Positions 24,238-32,463 of a DNA stretch of 64,000 nucleotides are shown one piece after another (the first letter of the stretch is position 1; each line of letters opens with the position of its first letter). The notes beneath the pieces are model-generated. The model ran no database searches, had not been told where the DNA came from, and saw nothing but the letters and a program-made list of their open reading frames with translations. Made by a program: the position numbers and the translations under genes. The stretch spans positions 186,309-250,308 of the forward strand of contig NZ_VSSS01000041.1 in the NCBI RefSeq assembly GCF_008123425.1, read 5' to 3'. This DNA comes from Bradyrhizobium rifense (GTDB lineage Bacteria > Pseudomonadota > Alphaproteobacteria > Rhizobiales > Xanthobacteraceae).

Positions 24238-24525
24238 ATGCGCCTGCCTCTCCTGACCCTCACCGCCATTGTCACGCTGTTCGTGGCGGCAGATGCCAGC
24301 GCCCAGACCTATGATCCGCGTTACCCGGTGTGCATGCACAAATTCACGGGCGGCGGCGGTGGCTTGGGTGGTGGCGGCGGCGGCTATTTCGACTGCAGCT
24401 TCACTTCGCTGGAGCAGTGCCGCGCCACGGCATCGGGCCTCGCGGCCAGCTGCGACGTCAATCCCTATTACGCTTTCGATCAGCCGCCGCCCCGGCCGCG
24501 CAAGCGTCACAAGCAGGTGTACTGA
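24238..24525 (+). CDS. DUF3551 family small secreted protein
   Basis: 95 residues. A Sec signal peptide runs to about residue 22 (MRLPLLTLTAIVTLFVAADA, cleavage after ASA). The mature part starts with YDPRYPVCMHKF, has two glycine runs, then YFDCSFTSLEQCRATASG and CDVNPYY. This Cys spacing is typical of DUF3551, a family abundant in Bradyrhizobium. AGGAAA lies upstream of the ATG. It is probably a small disulfide-bonded envelope protein. Its function is unknown. Confidence 0.85.
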   Translation: MRLPLLTLTAIVTLFVAADASAQTYDPRYPVCMHKFTGGGGGLGGGGGGYFDCSFTSLEQCRATASGLAASCDVNPYYAFDQPPPRPRKRHKQVY

Positions 24526-24605
24526 CGGACTGTGATGCGGTTTTCAGCGGACATTCCGACGCGCCGATGGTTCTGCTCATCGCCGCACAGGTGAGCCGGT
24601 TAGGA

Positions 24606-25787
24606 TCACGCTAAGTCACCGCTCGCCGTGCCGGCGGCACCGATCGCTCGGGCGGCGAGATAACCCTGCATGTGTTGCAATGAGAGCTCTGGCCCGATGT
24701 GGGAGAGCTCGGTTGCGACAGCTTCGGCGGCATGCGCGGCGGGAAGCGCCACACGCGTGAACATCTCGCGCTCATAGACGCGCACCGCCTCGCACCAGTC
24801 GTCATTCTCGGTGAGATGCCGACCGAGTTCCGCGCCGTCGAACATCGCCATATTGACGCCGTCGCCGCCGAAGGGCGACATCACATGCGCGGCGTCACCG
24901 AGCAGCGTTACTCCGGGACGATTGATCCAATGATGGCCGACCGGCAATGCGTGGATCGAGCGCGCCACCAGCCTGTCGTTGCTGGCACGAATGAGATCGA
25001 GCAGTTTCGGCGACCAACCCGCAAATTCCTCGAGCAGCCGCGCACGGGTCGCCGCCGGTGATGCGAGATCGAATGTCCTTGCTGCCCAATCAGACGGGAC
25101 GCGGAAGATGGCATAGCCGCGGAGATGAGCGTTGCCGTTGCGGATCACGATCATGCCGCGTCCGTCGCCCTCTGCGCCGAGCTTGCCCTTGCCGACCAGT
25201 GCGGAGAGTGCCGGGTGGCGCGCATCCGCATCGTCTATGCCGAACTCGATGAAGGTGATGCCGGTGTATTGCGGCTCGTAAGCCGAAACCAGCGGCCGCA
25301 CACGCGACCAGGTGCCGTCCGCCCCGACCACGAGGTCGAACCGGCCTTCTATCGTGTTCTCGAAGCGCAGTGCGAATGTGCCGTCGTCGGCCGGGAGTAC
25401 CTCGCGCAGCGAGTGATCCCAGCGGACCGCGCCATCGGGCAATGACGCGAGTAAAATCTCTCTGAGCGCGGTGCGGTCCACCTCGGGCCGGTCGGCGTCG
25501 ACGGGATCATCGTCGGCAAACAGCATCGTGCCGTGCTTGTCGTAAAGGCGGCTGCCCTGGTCATCATAGCGGGCAATGCGATGAAATTCCGCTTCCAGCC
25601 CGGCGCGTTTCAGGGCGAGCTGGCCGTCCTCGACGTGGAGATCGAGTGTGCCGCCCTGGGGTCGCTCGAGCGCATGCGTCTCCTTCTCGAACACGGTGGC
25701 AGCGATGCCGGCGCAATGCAGGATCCGGGCGAGCATCAAGCCGCCAGGGCCGGCGCCGATGATGGCAATACGGGGGCGGGCGACCAT
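24606..25787 (-). CDS. FAD-dependent monooxygenase, TetX-like
   Basis: 393 residues, class A flavoprotein monooxygenase. The FAD-binding motif is IAIIGAGPGGLMLAR (about 7-21), with VVGADGTWSRVR in the middle and the second flavin motif GDAAHVMSPFGGDGVNMAM near 296-314. Overall length and the GGTLDLHVEDGQLAL stretch resemble the TetX tetracycline hydroxylase family, but the substrate cannot be told from sequence. AGGAG lies upstream of the ATG. It is transcribed away from a MarR regulator gene, with two palindromic sites between them, so it is likely induced by a small aromatic or xenobiotic ligand of that regulator. Confidence 0.85.
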   Translation of the reverse strand: MVARPRIAIIGAGPGGLMLARILHCAGIAATVFEKETHALERPQGGTLDLHVEDGQLALKRAGLEAEFHRIARYDDQGSRLYDKHGTMLFADDDPVDADRPEVDRTALREILLASLPDGAVRWDHSLREVLPADDGTFALRFENTIEGRFDLVVGADGTWSRVRPLVSAYEPQYTGITFIEFGIDDADARHPALSALVGKGKLGAEGDGRGMIVIRNGNAHLRGYAIFRVPSDWAARTFDLASPAATRARLLEEFAGWSPKLLDLIRASNDRLVARSIHALPVGHHWINRPGVTLLGDAAHVMSPFGGDGVNMAMFDGAELGRHLTENDDWCEAVRVYEREMFTRVALPAAHAAEAVATELSHIGPELSLQHMQGYLAARAIGAAGTASGDLA

Positions 25788-25809
25788 AGACAGACTCCTG
25801 AAAACTGAT

Positions 25810-25845
25810 ATATAGGTCCCTATATATTATACATAGGTACCTATG
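25810..25845. promoter_or_regulatory. Two tandem MarR-type operator palindromes
   Basis: Site 1 is TATAGGTCCCTATA (25811-25824, near-perfect palindrome). Site 2 is CATAGGTACCTATG (25832-25845, perfect palindrome). Both share ATAGGT and CCTAT half-sites, and their centres are 21 bases apart, about two helical turns. They lie between the TetX-like gene and the MarR gene. Site 2 ends two bases before the proposed MarR ATG, which predicts autorepression. Confidence 0.7.
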
Positions 25846-25847
25846 CA

Positions 25848-26363
25848 ATGGCTGATGTGAAGCGGGACAGTGCAATTGCGGAGGTGGATAAGCAGGATGT
25901 TCCTGTTGCTGACGAATGGGAGTTGTTCAGCACGCCGGCACCACTCATCAACATGGCCTCACGCGGGTTGATGCGCCTCGCCGAGCGGCGCCTGAAACCG
26001 TTCGGCGCCAGCGCTGGACAGCTTCCGGTGTTCTATTTGCTGCGCGATGGCGGCGCGATGACGCAACGCGATCTGGCTCGGCTGGCGCGCATTGAGCAGC
26101 CCTCGATGGCGCAGACTCTTGCGCGGATGGAGCGCGATGGTCTGATCCGCCGCGCGTCTGATCCGAGGGATGGCCGCAGCAGCCTGATTTCGTTGACCAA
26201 GAAAGCGTTGGCGAAGGCGCCGGCGTTACGCGGGGCACTCCACGCGGGCCGCGCCGAGCTGGTCGAGGGCTTTAGCGAGGCCGAAATTGCGATGCTGTGC
26301 GACCTGTTGCGACGGCTCAACCGCAACCTGGACCGCGGAGTTGCCAAGGAGATCGCCGAATAA
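25848..26363 (+). CDS. MarR family transcriptional regulator
   Basis: 171 residues, a winged-helix regulator. The recognition region is GAMTQRDLARLARIEQPSMA (about 67-86) followed by the wing RRASDPRDGRSSLISLTKKA (about 101-120). The N-terminal 30 residues are polar and extended. The start at 25848 is close to the operator palindrome at 25832-25845, leaving AGG in that palindrome as the only possible ribosome site; a later start is possible. MarR proteins normally repress themselves and a divergent target, here the TetX-like monooxygenase. Confidence 0.9.
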   Translation: MADVKRDSAIAEVDKQDVPVADEWELFSTPAPLINMASRGLMRLAERRLKPFGASAGQLPVFYLLRDGGAMTQRDLARLARIEQPSMAQTLARMERDGLIRRASDPRDGRSSLISLTKKALAKAPALRGALHAGRAELVEGFSEAEIAMLCDLLRRLNRNLDRGVAKEIAE

Positions 26364-26373
26364 GGGCCGGACG

Positions 26374-27354
26374 CTATTCCTTCCTGATCCCCGACAGCTC
26401 CACCACCCTGCGCCAGCGTTCGGTCTCGGCCGTCAGCATTCCGCCGAACTCGCCGGCATTGCCGTGCAGGGGGATCGCGCCGAGCTCGGCGATGCGCGCC
26501 TTGATCTCGGCGTCGGACAGCGCCGTGTCGACCTCGCGATTGAGCAGGTCGACAATCTCGCGCGGCGTGTCGTAGGGAGCGCCGACGCCGTAGAATGAAG
26601 ATGTCTCGTAGCCGGGAAGCGTGTCGGCGATCGGTGGTGCGTCAGGCAAAATCTCCGAGCGCTCGCGCGTGGTGATTCCGAGCGCGCGCAGCTTGCCGGC
26701 GCGCACCAGCTCGAAGGACGAGGTGACGTTGTCGAACATGCCCTGGATCTGGCCGCTCATCACGTCGGTCAGGCCCGGTGCGGAGCCGCGATACGGCACA
26801 TGGGTGAACTGGACGCCGGCCTTCGACTTGAACAGCTCGCCGGAGAGATGCAGCGACGTGCCGATGCCGGAGGATGCGATCGACATTTTGCCGGGATTGG
26901 CCTTGGCGTAGGCGATGAAGTCGGCGACGCTCCTCACCGGCAGATCGTTGTTGACGACCAGTACGAGCGGAATCCGTGCGACGCCGGCGACCGGCGCGAT
27001 CCCCTTGGCGAAGTCATAGGGCAGCGCCGGATCGAACGAGGCGTTGATCGCATTGGCAGTCGAGGTCAGCAGCAGCGTGTAGCCATCCGGTGCGGAGGTG
27101 ATCACCGCTTGCGTGCCGATATTGCTGCCGGCGCCGGGCTTGTTCTCGACCACGAACGTCTGCCCGAGCCGGTCGGACAGCCGCTGGCAGATCAGACGTG
27201 ACAGCACGTCGGTGGCGCCGCCCGGTGCATAGGGCACCACCCATTTCACGCTGCGCGACGGATAGGACGGGTTGCCGATCGCGAAGGCGCGCGGAGCGAT
27301 CAGCGTGGCCGCGGCACAGGCGGCGGTCTGAAGGAAATGTCGCCTGGTGATCAT
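26374..27354 (-). CDS. Tripartite tricarboxylate transporter substrate-binding protein (Bug/TctC family)
   Basis: 326 residues. The signal peptide MITRRHFLQTAACAAATLIA has a twin-arginine-like start. The mature part shows Bug-family features: KWVVPYAPGGATDVLSRL near the start, ENKPGAGSNIGTQAV, DGYTLLL, then FTHVPYRGSAPGLTDVMSGQ. Bug proteins capture carboxylates, amino acids or other small acids in the periplasm. No TctA or TctB membrane genes are next to it, so it is an orphan receptor, as is common for this family. It converges with the MarR gene, 10 bases apart. Confidence 0.9.
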   Translation of the reverse strand: MITRRHFLQTAACAAATLIAPRAFAIGNPSYPSRSVKWVVPYAPGGATDVLSRLICQRLSDRLGQTFVVENKPGAGSNIGTQAVITSAPDGYTLLLTSTANAINASFDPALPYDFAKGIAPVAGVARIPLVLVVNNDLPVRSVADFIAYAKANPGKMSIASSGIGTSLHLSGELFKSKAGVQFTHVPYRGSAPGLTDVMSGQIQGMFDNVTSSFELVRAGKLRALGITTRERSEILPDAPPIADTLPGYETSSFYGVGAPYDTPREIVDLLNREVDTALSDAEIKARIAELGAIPLHGNAGEFGGMLTAETERWRRVVELSGIRKE

Positions 27355-27579
27355 CGTGGCCTCCAGTTCATCTCTCGCGGGCGAGAGGACGCGCGCGGCG
27401 CGCTCGAATGACTGGATTGGCTATCGCAAGAATCGCGCCAGGCCGCACCACGTTCCCGTCGGCTTGGTAAAGGATGATCGCAGTTAATCGAGAGCTAACC
27501 GAGTTTTACCTTGTCTCTTAACACCTGGGCAGGGCGCGCGAGCTAAGCTGCCGGGAACAAGCAGATACCGCCCGAAAGA

Positions 27580-29394
27580 ATGAACGGCATGACCACCGGC
27601 GTCATCGAGCAAACGAAAGCCGCGCGCGCGCCCTCGCCTTCAAAGATCTGGCTGAAGGCGATCGAGCTGACTGCGCGGATCGAGACACTGCCGGGCCGCC
27701 TGTTCGCCGACGTCGTCGATGATTGGGCGCGTCGCCAGCCCGACCGCGTCGCGCTGGTCACGGACGACGCAAGCCTCGACTATGACGGTCTGTCGAAGCG
27801 CATGAATCGCTATGCGCGCTGGGCACTCTCGGTTGGCGTCGCCAAAGGAGATACTGTCGGTCTGATCATGCCGAACGGCATCGATTATGTCGCGGCCTGG
27901 GTCGGCATCAGCCGTGTTGGCGGCGTGGTGGCGCTGATCAATACCAAACTCGTCGGGCAATCTCTCGCGCATTGCGTCGATGTCGCAAAGCCCTCGCATA
28001 TCATCGTCGCGCATGACCTCTCGGAGACGCTGCAGAGCGCGATGCCGCATCTGAAGACCGACGCCAAGATATGGACCCATGGCGATGCCCGCAGCGAGCG
28101 TGCGATCGATGTTGCGCTCGCCGCGCTCGACGACGGGGCGCTGTTGTCGGACGAGCACGGCGAGGTCACCATCGATGACCGCGCGCTGCTGATCTACACC
28201 TCCGGCACCACCGGCCTGCCGAAGGCTGCCAGCATCAGCCATCGCCGCATCCTCAATTGGGGTTTCTGGTTCGCCGGCCTCACCGGCGCGACGCCGCAGG
28301 ATCGGCTCTATGATTGCCTCCCGCTGTTCCACTCGGTCGGCGGCATCGTCGCGCCGTGCAGCATGCTCGCCGCCGGTGGCTCGGTGGTGATCGCGGAGAA
28401 GTTTTCTGCTTCGAATTTTTGGCCCGACATTGTGCGGCACGACTGCACGCTGTTTCAGTATATCGGTGAGCTCTGCCGCTATCTGCTCAAGGCGCCGCCG
28501 TCGGAATATGAGAACCGTCACCGTCTGCGGCTCGCTTGCGGCAACGGCCTGCGCGGCGACATCTGGGAGGATTTCCAGGCCCGCTTCGCCATTCCCCGCA
28601 TTCTCGAATTCTATGCCGCGACCGAAGGCAATTTCTCGCTGTTCAACGTCGAGGGCCAGCCCGGCGCCATCGGCCGCATTCCGCCGCTGCTTGCGCATCG
28701 CTTTCCTGCAGGCCTCGTCAAGCTCGATCCCGACACCGGCGCGCTGCTGCGCAATGACGAGGGCTTTTGCATCGCCTGCGCGCGCGGCGAGGCGGGCGAG
28801 GCCATCGGCCGTATCGGCAAGGCAGACGAGGGCGGTGGCCGCTTCGAGGGCTATACTGACGCGGGCGAGACCGAGAAGAAAATCCTTCGCGATGTCTTCG
28901 CCAAGGGCGATGCCTGGTTCCGCACCGGCGATCTGATGCGGCTCGATGACAAGGGCTTCTTCCATTTCGTCGATCGCATCGGCGACACTTTTCGTTGGAA
29001 GGGCGAGAACGTCGCGACCTCCGAGGTCAACGACGCGGTGCGCGATTTTACGGGCGTGGTTGATGCCACCACCTACGGCGTCAGTATCCCCGGCGCCGAC
29101 GGCCGCGCCGGCATGAGCGCGATCGTCGTGAACGAGGGCTTTGATATCGCCGCACTGTCTGCGCATTTCGCGCAGCGCCTGCCGGTCTATGCCCGTCCGG
29201 TCTTCATCCGCATCTCGCGCGAGCTCGATGCGACCGAGACATTCAAGCAGAAGAAGGGGGAATTGGCGCGCGAGGGGTTTGACCCGGGCGCGATCGCCGA
29301 GCCGCTGTTCATGCTCGACCCGAGATCGGGCGCCTATTTCGCGCTCGGTTTCGACACGTATGCGCATATCGCGGACGGTACGATCCGGCTGTAA
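27580..29394 (+). CDS. Long-chain acyl-CoA synthetase, FATP/FadD6-like
   Basis: 604 residues, ANL-superfamily ligase. The P-loop-like motif is IYTSGTTGLPKA near 205-216. Motif FYAATEGNFSLFN and the C-terminal WFRTGDLMRLDDKGFFHF and FRWKGENVATSEV are typical of fatty-acid-transport-protein-type very-long-chain acyl-CoA synthetases and not of ordinary FadD. It activates fatty acids with ATP and CoA, probably at the inner membrane. It is followed, after 150 bases, by an ACP/acyl-ligase/SDR operon that may use related acyl groups. A second start at 27589 is equally possible. Confidence 0.9.
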   Translation: MNGMTTGVIEQTKAARAPSPSKIWLKAIELTARIETLPGRLFADVVDDWARRQPDRVALVTDDASLDYDGLSKRMNRYARWALSVGVAKGDTVGLIMPNGIDYVAAWVGISRVGGVVALINTKLVGQSLAHCVDVAKPSHIIVAHDLSETLQSAMPHLKTDAKIWTHGDARSERAIDVALAALDDGALLSDEHGEVTIDDRALLIYTSGTTGLPKAASISHRRILNWGFWFAGLTGATPQDRLYDCLPLFHSVGGIVAPCSMLAAGGSVVIAEKFSASNFWPDIVRHDCTLFQYIGELCRYLLKAPPSEYENRHRLRLACGNGLRGDIWEDFQARFAIPRILEFYAATEGNFSLFNVEGQPGAIGRIPPLLAHRFPAGLVKLDPDTGALLRNDEGFCIACARGEAGEAIGRIGKADEGGGRFEGYTDAGETEKKILRDVFAKGDAWFRTGDLMRLDDKGFFHFVDRIGDTFRWKGENVATSEVNDAVRDFTGVVDATTYGVSIPGADGRAGMSAIVVNEGFDIAALSAHFAQRLPVYARPVFIRISRELDATETFKQKKGELAREGFDPGAIAEPLFMLDPRSGAYFALGFDTYAHIADGTIRL

Positions 29395-29547
29395 CAGCAA
29401 CAAAATCCGGAAATAGGTCCAATTTTATCTGAATTGTCCAAGAGGCCATTTACTTCTGTCCGGTAAACACACTGGCAAGGGGAGGCGGTCGTCAAGAGCC
29501 GCCGCAAGACATACGATCGATTAACTAAGGAAGAAGGCGAGCCAGCC

Positions 29548-29793
29548 ATGTCGGTACGATCCAAGGTCATTGAAGCGATCCAGCAGATCGCCAAAGAGCA
29601 GCACGTCACGCTTCCTGCACTCTCGGACGATCTGTCCCTGCACGAGACGGGCTTTGACTCGCTCGCTTTCGCGATCCTGGTCGCGCGTCTCGAGGACGAG
29701 ACCGGCGTCGACCCCTTCACCATTTCCGAGGACGCTGCGTTCCCCGCCACCGTGGGCGATTTCGTGCGGGCCTACGAAAATGTCCCCGCGTGA
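29548..29793 (+). CDS. Acyl carrier protein
   Basis: 81 residues, a single carrier domain. The phosphopantetheine site is GFDSLAF with Ser 38. The typical helix II and III residues follow (ILVARLEDETGVDPF). It has GGAAGAAGG upstream of the ATG. It overlaps the acyl ligase gene by 14 bases. It is not the housekeeping fatty-acid ACP (different surface, no neighbouring fabF or fabD) and is probably dedicated to the adjacent ligase and reductase. Confidence 0.92.
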   Translation: MSVRSKVIEAIQQIAKEQHVTLPALSDDLSLHETGFDSLAFAILVARLEDETGVDPFTISEDAAFPATVGDFVRAYENVPA

Positions 29794-31162
29794 GATCTTC
29801 GCGCTCCGCGACCATCTCGGCGCGGAGCTGACCGGCCGCACCCTGTCGGATGCGCACCATGTGGTGTCGCTGACCGATATCCTGCCGCGGACCGTGCTCG
29901 GCGGCCGCCTGCGCGAGCTGTCCGGCCGCGCGGTCCTGCTGAAACTGTCGGACCAGCTCCGGTCGGGCCTCGCCATGATCGAGCTCGACGGTATCGCCCG
30001 TCGCATGTTGCTGTGCCCGCCGGACCTTAATCCTGCGTATCTGGACGAGCTGATCGCCGATGCCGGGATCGACGCCGTCGTCACCGACGAGCCCGGTCGC
30101 TGGGCCGCGACTGGTGTGTCGCTGGTCGTCACCGCACAAATGCCGCTTCAAGCCACGACGCCTGTGCAGACCGAGCGCGCGACCGAATGGCTGATGCTCA
30201 CCTCGGGCACATCAGGCGTGCCGAAAATCGTCGGCCATACGCTGGAAGCACTCACCGGCGCCATCGTTGCCGAAGGCCCGGCCAAGAGTCCCGCGCCGGT
30301 CTGGGCCACGTTCTACGACATCCGCCGCTATGGCGGCCTGCAGATATTCCTCCGCGCCATTCTCTCCGGCGGCTCGATGGTGCTGTCGGACCCGCACGAG
30401 GCGCTCGCCGATCACGTCGCGCGGCTGAACGCGCGCGGCGTCTCGCACATCTCTGGCACGCCGTCGCACTGGCGCAAGCTCCTGATGAGCGGCTCCGCCG
30501 CGCAGTTCGCGCCGGGCTATGTCCGCCTCTCCGGCGAGATCGCCGACCAGGCCGTGCTCGACGGCCTCAAGGCGGCATTCCCCAATTCCTCCGTCGGCCA
30601 TGCCTATGCCTCGACCGAGGCCGGCGTCGGCTTCGCCGTCAATGACGGGCTTGAAGGGTTTCCGGCGAACTATCTCGGCAACCGTAACGGCGTCGAGATG
30701 AAGGTCGTCGACGGCTCGCTGCGCATCCGTTCGACGCGCACGGCACACGCCTATATCGGCCGCAACGCGGCTGCGCTCACCGACGGCGACGGTTTCGTCG
30801 ACAGTGGCGATATCGTCGAACTGCGCGGCGACCGCTATTATTTCGTCGGCCGCCGCGGCGGCATCATCAATATCGGCGGGCTGAAAGTTCACCCGGAAGA
30901 AATCGAGGCGGCGATCAACCGTCATCCCGACGTGCGGATGTCGCGCGCGAAATCGCGGCGCAGCCCGATCACGGGCGGCATCGTCGTCGCCGACGTGATC
31001 CTTGCCGACGGCACCGACCAGGCACGCGCGAAGGAAATCCGCGACCAGATCCTGGATCAGTGCCGCGCGCAGCTGGCGTCCCACAAGGTGCCGGCGGTGA
31101 TCCGCTTCGTCGAGGCGCTCGACGTCACCCCGGCCGGCAAACTGGCGCGCACCGATGCATAA
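29780..31162 (+). CDS. AMP-dependent acyl ligase (ANL superfamily), ACP partner
   Basis: 460 residues from the ATG at 29780, which lies inside the end of the ACP gene. Motif A3 is LMLTSGTSGVPKIVGHT (about 138-154). A5-like HAYASTEAGVGF is near 277, and the hinge region reads GRRGGIINIGGLKVHPEEIE (about 357-376). The C-terminal catalytic Lys motif is TPAGKLART. The N-terminal part is short compared with acyl-CoA synthetases, which is common in ligases that load a stand-alone carrier protein. It probably adenylates a carboxylic acid and transfers it to the ACP encoded just upstream. The substrate is unknown. Confidence 0.85.
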   Translation: MSPREIFALRDHLGAELTGRTLSDAHHVVSLTDILPRTVLGGRLRELSGRAVLLKLSDQLRSGLAMIELDGIARRMLLCPPDLNPAYLDELIADAGIDAVVTDEPGRWAATGVSLVVTAQMPLQATTPVQTERATEWLMLTSGTSGVPKIVGHTLEALTGAIVAEGPAKSPAPVWATFYDIRRYGGLQIFLRAILSGGSMVLSDPHEALADHVARLNARGVSHISGTPSHWRKLLMSGSAAQFAPGYVRLSGEIADQAVLDGLKAAFPNSSVGHAYASTEAGVGFAVNDGLEGFPANYLGNRNGVEMKVVDGSLRIRSTRTAHAYIGRNAAALTDGDGFVDSGDIVELRGDRYYFVGRRGGIINIGGLKVHPEEIEAAINRHPDVRMSRAKSRRSPITGGIVVADVILADGTDQARAKEIRDQILDQCRAQLASHKVPAVIRFVEALDVTPAGKLARTDA

Positions 31163-31877
31163 TGTTCTCATCACCGGCGGCAGCCGCGGCATTGGCCTTG
31201 CGATTGGCAAGCGTCTGGTCAGCGCCGGCTACAACGTGATCGCAGCCGCGCGGCGCGAGAGCGACGAGCTCAAGGCCGCGATCGCTGCCTCCGAGGGCCG
31301 ACTGCATTTCCGTGCCTGCGACCTTGCCGTGATCGACGCGATCCCCGCTTTCGCAAAGCTCGTGCGCGATGAATTCGGCCCGACCTATGGCCTCGTCAAC
31401 AATGCCGGTCTCGGCACCGAGGGCCTGCTCGCGACCATGCACAATTCGGAGATCGAGGCGTTGGTGCAGCTCAACGTGCTGTCGCCGATCGTCCTCACCA
31501 AATATGTCGCGCGCCAGATGATGGCCGATGGCGCCGGCCGCATCATCAACATCTCCTCGATCATCGCGACGACAGGCTACAACGGTTTGTCCGTTTACGG
31601 CGCGACCAAGGCAGCCGCCACCGGCTTCACCCGATCGCTCGCACGCGAGGTCGGCAAGCTCGGCATCACTGTGAACGCGATCGCGCCCGGCTTCATCGAC
31701 ACCGAGCTGACGCATAATCTCTCCGACGAGAGCCGCAAGCGGATCGCTGGCCGTAGCGCGCTGCGCCGGCTGCCGGAGACCGACGACGTCGCGCGCATGG
31801 TGGAATATCTGCTCGGCGAGGGCGGCCGCAATGTGACCGGCACCGTGTTCACGATCGACGCCGGGAATACGGCCTAA
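31155..31877 (+). CDS. SDR oxidoreductase, FabG-like 3-oxoacyl-ACP reductase family
   Basis: 240 residues. NAD(P) motif LITGGSRGIGLAIGK (about 5-19), NNAG near 82, and catalytic Tyr-x-x-x-Lys in YGATKAAATGFTRS (about 148-161). It overlaps the acyl ligase by 8 bases, so the ACP, ligase and reductase are translationally coupled. FabG-type enzymes reduce 3-oxoacyl groups on an ACP. Here there is no ketosynthase in the operon, so it may reduce or oxidise a group already on the loaded acid. Confidence 0.88.
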   Translation: MHNVLITGGSRGIGLAIGKRLVSAGYNVIAAARRESDELKAAIAASEGRLHFRACDLAVIDAIPAFAKLVRDEFGPTYGLVNNAGLGTEGLLATMHNSEIEALVQLNVLSPIVLTKYVARQMMADGAGRIINISSIIATTGYNGLSVYGATKAAATGFTRSLAREVGKLGITVNAIAPGFIDTELTHNLSDESRKRIAGRSALRRLPETDDVARMVEYLLGEGGRNVTGTVFTIDAGNTA

Positions 31878-32004
31878 GACGGAACTCTGCCGTCACAATC
31901 GGGTTGATCCGGCGCAATGACACCAAGCCGGATTTGGTCGTAAGATGCCTCGTACTCGATTGGGTTACGTCAATCGAACTGCCCTAAACGACAGGGAGCA
32001 GTCC

Positions 32005-32265
32005 ATGGCTTCACAAAATTTGGCCTCTCGAAATATGGCCTCGCAAAGTATGGCCACGCCAAACATCACCGTTGCGAGTCCGGGCCAAGCGCCCGTGGAG
32101 CCTTCGCCCGCGAAACTGGGCGATGCCCGCTGTCCGCCGATGTCGCATCAAAACTCCGGCAGCCACGGCCACGAAATGTATCCGCAGCAATTCGTGCGGC
32201 TGATCGGCTGTCATGATGCCTCTCTCGAGGCTCTGCGAAAGCGCGAGAGCGAAAAGGTGCACTAG
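32005..32265 (+). CDS. Small hypothetical protein with N-terminal pentapeptide repeats
   Basis: 86 residues. The start at 32005 has AGGGAG upstream. The first 20 residues, MASQNLASRNMASQSMATPN, are four imperfect five-residue repeats encoded by four 15-base units. The middle is Pro-rich. The C-terminal half contains two cysteines, several His (SGSHGHEMYPQQFVRLIGCH) and a basic end. No family is recognised. Confidence 0.55.
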   Translation: MASQNLASRNMASQSMATPNITVASPGQAPVEPSPAKLGDARCPPMSHQNSGSHGHEMYPQQFVRLIGCHDASLEALRKRESEKVH

Positions 32266-32463
32266 CCTATCGCCTATTTCCAACGAGCGCGAAACCGTCC
32301 CGTCGGCCATTGCATTTGATTGTGCTCGCCGGCGCGAGCAGGCATCTTGTTGTCGAGCCCGTTTCGGCCAATGATGCCCAGCCTTTTCGGGGGAGCCGGC
32401 CGGCGAACCCAAATCTGTCCCGCCACGTATCTCGTCTCACCTGAAACCAGACCGGCTTCTGCA

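Noticed and set aside
27640..29403. Minus-strand open frame of 587 codons
   Set aside because: It lies entirely antisense to the FATP-like synthetase and has no domain.
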